A stretch of 64,000 nt of DNA from Aquipuribacter nitratireducens (GTDB lineage: Bacteria; Actinomycetota; Actinomycetes; Actinomycetales; JBBAYJ01): the NCBI RefSeq assembly GCF_037860835.1, contig NZ_JBBEOG010000002.1:372001-436000 (forward strand), read 5' to 3'. Numbering within the stretch: position 1 is the first letter of the stretch; the number at the start of each line of letters is the position of its first letter. Under the pieces are notes generated by a model. The model saw only the letters and a program-made list of their open reading frames with translations, was not told where the DNA came from and ran no database searches. The translations under genes and the position numbers were made by a program. Shown one piece after another: positions 59,747 to 64,000 of this stretch.

Positions 59747-62056
59747 TCAGCTCCGGACGACCCGCAGGAGCGTGAGGCTCCGGGACTCGACCGTCACCCG
59801 CTCCCCGCCGCGCAGGTCGGCGGGGCCCGCGCCCGCGTGACCGCCGGGACCGGTCGGCCACGACGGGCGCTCCTGGACCGACGACCACACGCGCCGGTAG
59901 CCCGCCGCCCACGGCGCCTCCGGCAGCTGCACCTCGCGGGGGTGCGCCCCGCCGTGGACCACGACGAGGAACGACTCCGCCCGCACCGGGTCCCCGACGT
60001 CGTCGCGCTCGAGCAGGTGCTCCGCGACGCCGTCGCCGTTGAGGAACGCCAGCAGCGTGCGACGCCACGGATCCGCCCACGCGGCCTCCGACACCTCCTC
60101 GCCGTCTCCGTCGAACCAGCCGATGTCCCGGGTGCCGTCGGGGCGCTGCCGGGGTCGGTCGCCGAAGTGGCGGTCCTGCCGCAGGACCGGGTGCGCCGCG
60201 CGGAGCCCGACGAGGAACCGCGTCGTCTCCACGAGGTCGCGCTGCCACGGCTGCAGGTCCCAGTCCGTCCACGTCGTCGGGTCGTCGAGGCAGTAGCCGT
60301 TGTTGTTGCCGAGCTGCGTGCGCCCCAGCTCGTCGCCCGCGAGCAGCATGGGCACACCCGCGGACAGCAGCAGGGTCCCGAGCAGGGCGCGCAGCGACCG
60401 CCGCCGCTCCAGCAGGACGGCGGGGTCGTCCGTGGCCCCCTCGTGGCCGTGGTTCCACGACAGGTTGTGCCCGTGCCCGTCGCGGTTGTCCTCGCCGTTG
60501 GCCTCGTTGTGCTTCCGGTCGAACGACACGAGGTCGGCGAGGGTGAACCCGTCGTGGGCGGTCACGAAGTTGACGCTCGCCGTCGCGTCGCGGGAGCCGC
60601 CGCGCCGCCGGCCGCCGAAGACGTCCTCGGAGCCGGCGAGCCGGGTCGCGAGGTCCCGCACGCCAGGTCCCGGGCGGCCCTCGAGCTCTGCCCGCGACCC
60701 CTCGAGCCAGAACGCGCGCACGCCGTCGCGGAACCGGTCGTTCCAGTCGGCGAAGGGGACGGGGAACTGCCCGGTGCGCCACCCGTACGGGCCGACGTCC
60801 CACGGCTCCGTTACGAGCTTGACGTCGCGCAGCACGGGGTCGGTGCGGGCGGCGACGAGGAACGGGTGGTCGCGGTCGAATCCGCCGACCCCCTGGTCGT
60901 CGTCGTGGCGGCGGGCTAGCGCCGGCGCGAGGTCGAAGCGGAACCCGTCGACGCCCATCTCGCGGACCCAGTACCGCAGCGAGTCCAGGGCGAGGCGCGT
61001 GACCTCCGGGTGGGACAGGTCGAGCGTGTTGCCGGTGCCGGTGACGTCGAGGTAGCGGGCCCCGGCGGTGCGGTAGTAGAGGGCGTTGTCGAGACCCCGG
61101 AAGCTCAGGGACGTGCCACCGTCCCCGCCCTCGCACGTGTGGTTGTAGACGACGTCGAGCCACACCTCGAGCCCGGCGGCGTGCAGCGTGCGGACGGCGT
61201 CCCGGAACTCCTCGACCGCGGCCGCGGCGTCCCCGCCGGCGCGCACCGCGGCGCTGTAGCGCGGCTCCGGGGCGTGGAACGACAGCGTGCTGTAGCCCCA
61301 GTAGTTGACCCCGCCGCGCTCGGCCAGCCCCGGCTCCGCGGTGCTCGCGTGCACGGGCAGGAGCTCGACCGCCGTGACGCCGAGCGCGAGGAGGTGCTCG
61401 ACGACGGCGGGGTGAGCGAGGCCCGCGTACGTCCCCCGCAGGGGGCCGGGCACACCCGGGTGGCGCATGGTGAGACCGCGGACGTGCGCCTCGAGGACGA
61501 CGGTCCGCGACCACGGGGTCCGGGGGCGACCCGCGTCGAGGGCCGCGACGCCCGCCGCGTCGAGCGGGGCCGTCACGACGCCGAACGGCACGTCGCCGAG
61601 GGAGTCGAGCGGGCTCGGCACGTCGCTCGCGCGGCCGTGGTCCCGGACGTGGTCGAACAGGGAGGCGCCGAACCGGACGGGACCGTCGAGCGCCCGCGCG
61701 TACGGGTCGACGAGCGCCTTCGCGGGGTTGTACCGCAGCGCGGCCGCGGGCTCCCACGGCCCGTGCGCCCGCAGCACGTAGCGGTCGCCCTCGAGAAGGC
61801 CCTCGACCCAGCCGTGGTGCACCGTGCCGGTGCGTCCGGGCAGGCGCACGCGGTGCTCCCGCCGCCCGCCGGGCGCCCGGGGGTCGGCGCGGACGACGCA
61901 CACCTCGACGGCGTCGGCGTGGTCGGCGACCACCGCCACCGTCGAGCCCCGGGGCCCGGGTACCACCCCCAGCGGGAACGGCCGGGCGTTGCCGGTCGCG
62001 CGCAGCGGCGGGGCGGAGGCGTCGTGGAGCACGGGGTGCAGTCTGCCCACCCGCAC
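59747..62056 (-). CDS. glgX: Glycogen debranching enzyme (GlgX-type isoamylase)
   Basis: GH13 enzyme cleaving alpha-1,6 branches left by GlgP. About 769 residues: N-terminal CBM48-like domain (RPFPLGVVPGPRGSTVAVVADHADAVEVCVV), barrel motifs LDVVYNHTCEG, the nucleophile aspartate in GVDGFRFDLAPALARRH, the acid/base glutamate in LVTEPWDVGPYGW, FVTAHDGFTLADLVSFDRKHNEANGE and LGNNNGYC. The start is uncertain: GTG 62056 is used; the frame is open to an ATG at 62092, which would overlap the divergent hydratase start in CATG. Confidence 0.93.
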   Translation of the reverse strand: MRVGRLHPVLHDASAPPLRATGNARPFPLGVVPGPRGSTVAVVADHADAVEVCVVRADPRAPGGRREHRVRLPGRTGTVHHGWVEGLLEGDRYVLRAHGPWEPAAALRYNPAKALVDPYARALDGPVRFGASLFDHVRDHGRASDVPSPLDSLGDVPFGVVTAPLDAAGVAALDAGRPRTPWSRTVVLEAHVRGLTMRHPGVPGPLRGTYAGLAHPAVVEHLLALGVTAVELLPVHASTAEPGLAERGGVNYWGYSTLSFHAPEPRYSAAVRAGGDAAAAVEEFRDAVRTLHAAGLEVWLDVVYNHTCEGGDGGTSLSFRGLDNALYYRTAGARYLDVTGTGNTLDLSHPEVTRLALDSLRYWVREMGVDGFRFDLAPALARRHDDDQGVGGFDRDHPFLVAARTDPVLRDVKLVTEPWDVGPYGWRTGQFPVPFADWNDRFRDGVRAFWLEGSRAELEGRPGPGVRDLATRLAGSEDVFGGRRRGGSRDATASVNFVTAHDGFTLADLVSFDRKHNEANGEDNRDGHGHNLSWNHGHEGATDDPAVLLERRRSLRALLGTLLLSAGVPMLLAGDELGRTQLGNNNGYCLDDPTTWTDWDLQPWQRDLVETTRFLVGLRAAHPVLRQDRHFGDRPRQRPDGTRDIGWFDGDGEEVSEAAWADPWRRTLLAFLNGDGVAEHLLERDDVGDPVRAESFLVVVHGGAHPREVQLPEAPWAAGYRRVWSSVQERPSWPTGPGGHAGAGPADLRGGERVTVESRSLTLLRVVRS

Positions 62057-62090
62057 GGGGACCGGCAGGACCGGTGGCAGGATCGGGCCC

Positions 62091-62942
62091 ATGCCCGACG
62101 TCGAGACGCTCGCGTGCGGCCCGCACGTCCAGTGGGAGACCGCCCCGCACGACCCGGCCCACGGTGACCCCCACGCAGGGGCCGGCGACGCCGACTGGGT
62201 GATCGGCACCGTCCGCCTCGTGCGGCCGCCGATGAACCCCATCGGGGCGAGCATCCGCGACGGCGTCGCCGAGGCCGTCCGCCACGCGCGCGCCGACGCG
62301 CGCGTCCGCGGGGTCGTCGTCACCGGCGGCGACGTCTTCGCCGCGGGCGCCGACATCAAGGAGATGGCGGGCATGGGCATGCGCGACGTTCTCCGGCTCG
62401 CCGCCGACCTGCAGGGCGCGCTCGACGACGTCGCCGGGCTGCCGGTCCCCACCGTCGCCGCCGTCAGCGGGTTCGCGCTCGGCGGCGGCTTCGAGCTCGC
62501 GCTCGCGTGCGACCACCGGGTGCTCGACGAGGGCGCCCGCGTCGGCCTCCCGGAGATCACCCTCGGCCTCGTCCCGGGCGCCGGCGGCACGCAGCGCCTC
62601 GCCCGGCTCGTCGGCCCCGGGCGGGCGAAGGACCTCGTGTGGACCGGGCGCATGGTGAACGCGGCCGAGGCGCTCGAGCTGGGTCTCGCCGACGAGGTGG
62701 CCCCCGCCGGGACGGCGGAGACCGCGGCCAGGGCCCGTCTCGCGCGGTACGCGACGGCCGCCCAGGTCGCCGTCGCCGCGGCGAAGCAGGCCGTCGACGC
62801 GGGCCTCGACGGCTCGCTCGCGGAGGGGCTGCAGCTGGAGCGCGGCCTGTTCGCCGGCCTCTTCGGCACGCGGGACGCCCAGGCCGGCCTGCGCTCCTTC
62901 GTCGAGCAGGGCCCCGGCAAGGCCGTCTTCGAGGGGAGCTGA
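62091..62942 (+). CDS. Enoyl-CoA hydratase/isomerase family protein
   Basis: Crotonase-fold enzyme of 283 residues, likely hydrating enoyl-CoA in beta-oxidation. The oxyanion-hole motif is FAAGADIKEMAGM, and catalytic glutamates sit in ALGGGFELALACD and LPEITLGLVPGAGGTQRL, both present as in true hydratases. The first 40 residues are an unusual His/Asp/Ala-rich lead; GGCAGGA nine bases before ATG 62091, or the box CAGGAT seven bases before it, supports this start. Two bases separate it from the methyltransferase gene. Confidence 0.9.
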   Translation: MPDVETLACGPHVQWETAPHDPAHGDPHAGAGDADWVIGTVRLVRPPMNPIGASIRDGVAEAVRHARADARVRGVVVTGGDVFAAGADIKEMAGMGMRDVLRLAADLQGALDDVAGLPVPTVAAVSGFALGGGFELALACDHRVLDEGARVGLPEITLGLVPGAGGTQRLARLVGPGRAKDLVWTGRMVNAAEALELGLADEVAPAGTAETAARARLARYATAAQVAVAAAKQAVDAGLDGSLAEGLQLERGLFAGLFGTRDAQAGLRSFVEQGPGKAVFEGS

Positions 62943-62943
62943 C

Positions 62944-63945
62944 GTGGGCGACGACACCCCGGGCGACACGCCGGAGGAGACCCCGCGTCCTGCGGCCACG
63001 GAGGCCGAGGTCGAGGCCGCGTGGCACGACACCGACCTCGCGCAGGTGCTCTACCACGACTGGGAGTCCGGCACCTACGACGACAAGTGGTCGATCTCCT
63101 TCGACGAGCGGTGCATCGACTTCGCCTCGGCCCGGTTCGCCACCACCCTCGGTCCCGCCGCGGCGGCAGCCCCGAAGCCGTTCGGCCGCGCGCTCGAGAT
63201 CGGGGCCGGGACCGGCTTCTTCTCCCTCAACCTGCGCCAGGCCGGCTGGCTGGAGGAGGTCGTCGTCACCGACGTCTCCGCCGGGATGGTCGACGTCGCC
63301 CTCGAGCACGCCCGCAGGCTCGGGTTCCCCGACGGCGAGGGCGGGGTGAGCGGCCAGGTCGCCGGCATCACCGAGCTGCCCTTCGACGACGCCTCCTTCG
63401 ACCTCGTCCTCGGTCACGCCGTCCTCCACCACGTCCCCGACGTCGAGGCGGGCCTGCGCGAGTGCCTGCGCGTGCTGCGTCCCGGCGGCCGGTTCCTCTT
63501 CGCCGGGGAGCCGACGGTCGTGGGCGACCGCTACGCCCGTGCCCTGGGGCGCGCGACGTGGGCCGTGACCACCCGCGTCACGCACCTGCCGCCGTTCCGC
63601 GAGCGCTGGGCGCGCAGCAAGGAGGAGCTCGACGAGTCCTCGCGCGCCGCCGCGCTCGAGGCGGTCGTCGACCTCCACACCTTCCACCCCGGCGACCTCG
63701 CCCGGACCGCCCTCCGTGCGGGTGCCGTCGACGTCACGACGGCGACGGAGGAGCTGCTCGCGGCGTTCCTCGGCTGGCCCGTGCGGACCTTCGAGGCCGC
63801 CGTCAACCCCGAGCGGCTCGGGTGGGGCTGGGCGATGTTCGCCTACCGGGGCTGGCAGCGGCTCGGGCGCGTCGACCGCGTGCTGTCGAAGGTCCTCCCG
63901 CAGGGCGTGTTCTACGACGTCGGGGTGACCGGCACGAGACCCTGA
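62944..63945 (+). CDS. Class I SAM-dependent methyltransferase
   Basis: A 333-residue protein with a UbiE/type-11 methyltransferase domain: SAM-binding motif I in ALEIGAGTGFFSLNLRQ, motif II aspartate in VVVTDVSAGMVDVA, and ELPFDDASFDLVLGHAVLHHVPD with LRPGGRFLFAGEP. The N-terminal motif WHDTDLAQVLYHDWESGTYDDKWSISFDERC is shared with a conserved actinobacterial methyltransferase group; the substrate is unknown. GTG 62944 follows the hydratase stop by one base, so the two are co-translated. Confidence 0.9.
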   Translation: MGDDTPGDTPEETPRPAATEAEVEAAWHDTDLAQVLYHDWESGTYDDKWSISFDERCIDFASARFATTLGPAAAAAPKPFGRALEIGAGTGFFSLNLRQAGWLEEVVVTDVSAGMVDVALEHARRLGFPDGEGGVSGQVAGITELPFDDASFDLVLGHAVLHHVPDVEAGLRECLRVLRPGGRFLFAGEPTVVGDRYARALGRATWAVTTRVTHLPPFRERWARSKEELDESSRAAALEAVVDLHTFHPGDLARTALRAGAVDVTTATEELLAAFLGWPVRTFEAAVNPERLGWGWAMFAYRGWQRLGRVDRVLSKVLPQGVFYDVGVTGTRP

Positions 63946-63973
63946 CCCGGGCCCGACGGCCCCGGACATGACA

Positions 63974-63997
63974 GGTCTCTCACCCACATGAGAGACC
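63974..63997 (+). terminator. Hairpin after the methyltransferase
   Basis: GGTCTCTC (63974-63981) pairs perfectly with GAGAGACC (63990-63997) around an 8-nt loop, 28 bp after the stop; the window ends three bases later, so a U-tract cannot be judged. Confidence 0.5.
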
Positions 63998-64000
63998 CCC

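Overview
The window is a chromosomal segment of a very high-GC Gram-positive actinobacterium. The evidence is the GC-saturated third codon positions, the many GTG starts, the 4-nt ATGA/GTGA stop-start overlaps, a NucS mismatch-repair gene, a FilP/Scy-like coiled-coil protein, the GlgE alpha-glucan pathway and an IcmA-type mutase. As remembered, the gene order follows the Streptomyces coelicolor stretch from hom-thrC-thrB-rho through the atp operon to glgB-pep2-treS-glgE-glgP. I cannot name the genus from sequence alone.

Layout. 1-3 kb: an MMPL-type exporter diverging from a TetR regulator. 3.1-6.5 kb: threonine synthesis (hom-thrC-thrB). 6.6-12.3 kb: rho, rpmE, prfA-prmC-tsaC and a small membrane protein. 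12.4-19.5 kb: the complete F1Fo ATP synthase operon atpBEFHAGDC. 19.5-28.9 kb: small conserved actinobacterial genes, a cobalamin adenosyltransferase, nucS, a hydrolase, an AI-2E family transporter, the FilP/Scy-like protein, then methylmalonyl-CoA epimerase, thiolase, meaB and a thiamine-binding protein. 28.9-33.9 kb: a leftward signalling operon (hybrid PAS histidine kinase, OmpR regulator, unknown protein, GAF-EAL c-di-GMP phosphodiesterase). 34-41.8 kb: a TspO-like protein, a secreted beta-propeller protein, the acyl-CoA mutase large subunit, a membrane protein plus repeat-rich lipoprotein, and a thioredoxin-TPR protein. 41.8-54.7 kb: glgB, a cobalamin-binding-like protein, an inserted DUF559 nuclease element, mak-treS-glgE, a DUF1540 protein and glgP. 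54.8-59.5 kb: an accessory stretch with phosphoglycerate mutase, a VapBC toxin-antitoxin pair and small membrane or unknown proteins. 59.7-64 kb: glgX, an enoyl-CoA hydratase and a methyltransferase.

Working together. TreS, maltokinase, GlgE and GlgB form the trehalose to maltose to maltose-1-phosphate to branched alpha-glucan route, and GlgP and GlgX degrade the polymer. The adenosyltransferase, MeaB, epimerase and mutase form a scattered B12-dependent acyl-CoA module. The mutase carries an IcmA-like active-site residue and has no B12-binding subunit in the window.

The most unusual structure lies at 45.07-46.37 kb, inside the glgB-mak junction. A lone DUF559 (Vsr-like nuclease fold) gene is bracketed by two arrays of five 31-bp repeats in inverted orientation. 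Each array has four good units and one decayed unit next to the gene. A second general signal is a TANNNT-like hexamer placed 6-9 nt (mostly 6 or 7) before the start codon of about twenty genes, the signature of leaderless transcription, which also settles several start codons.
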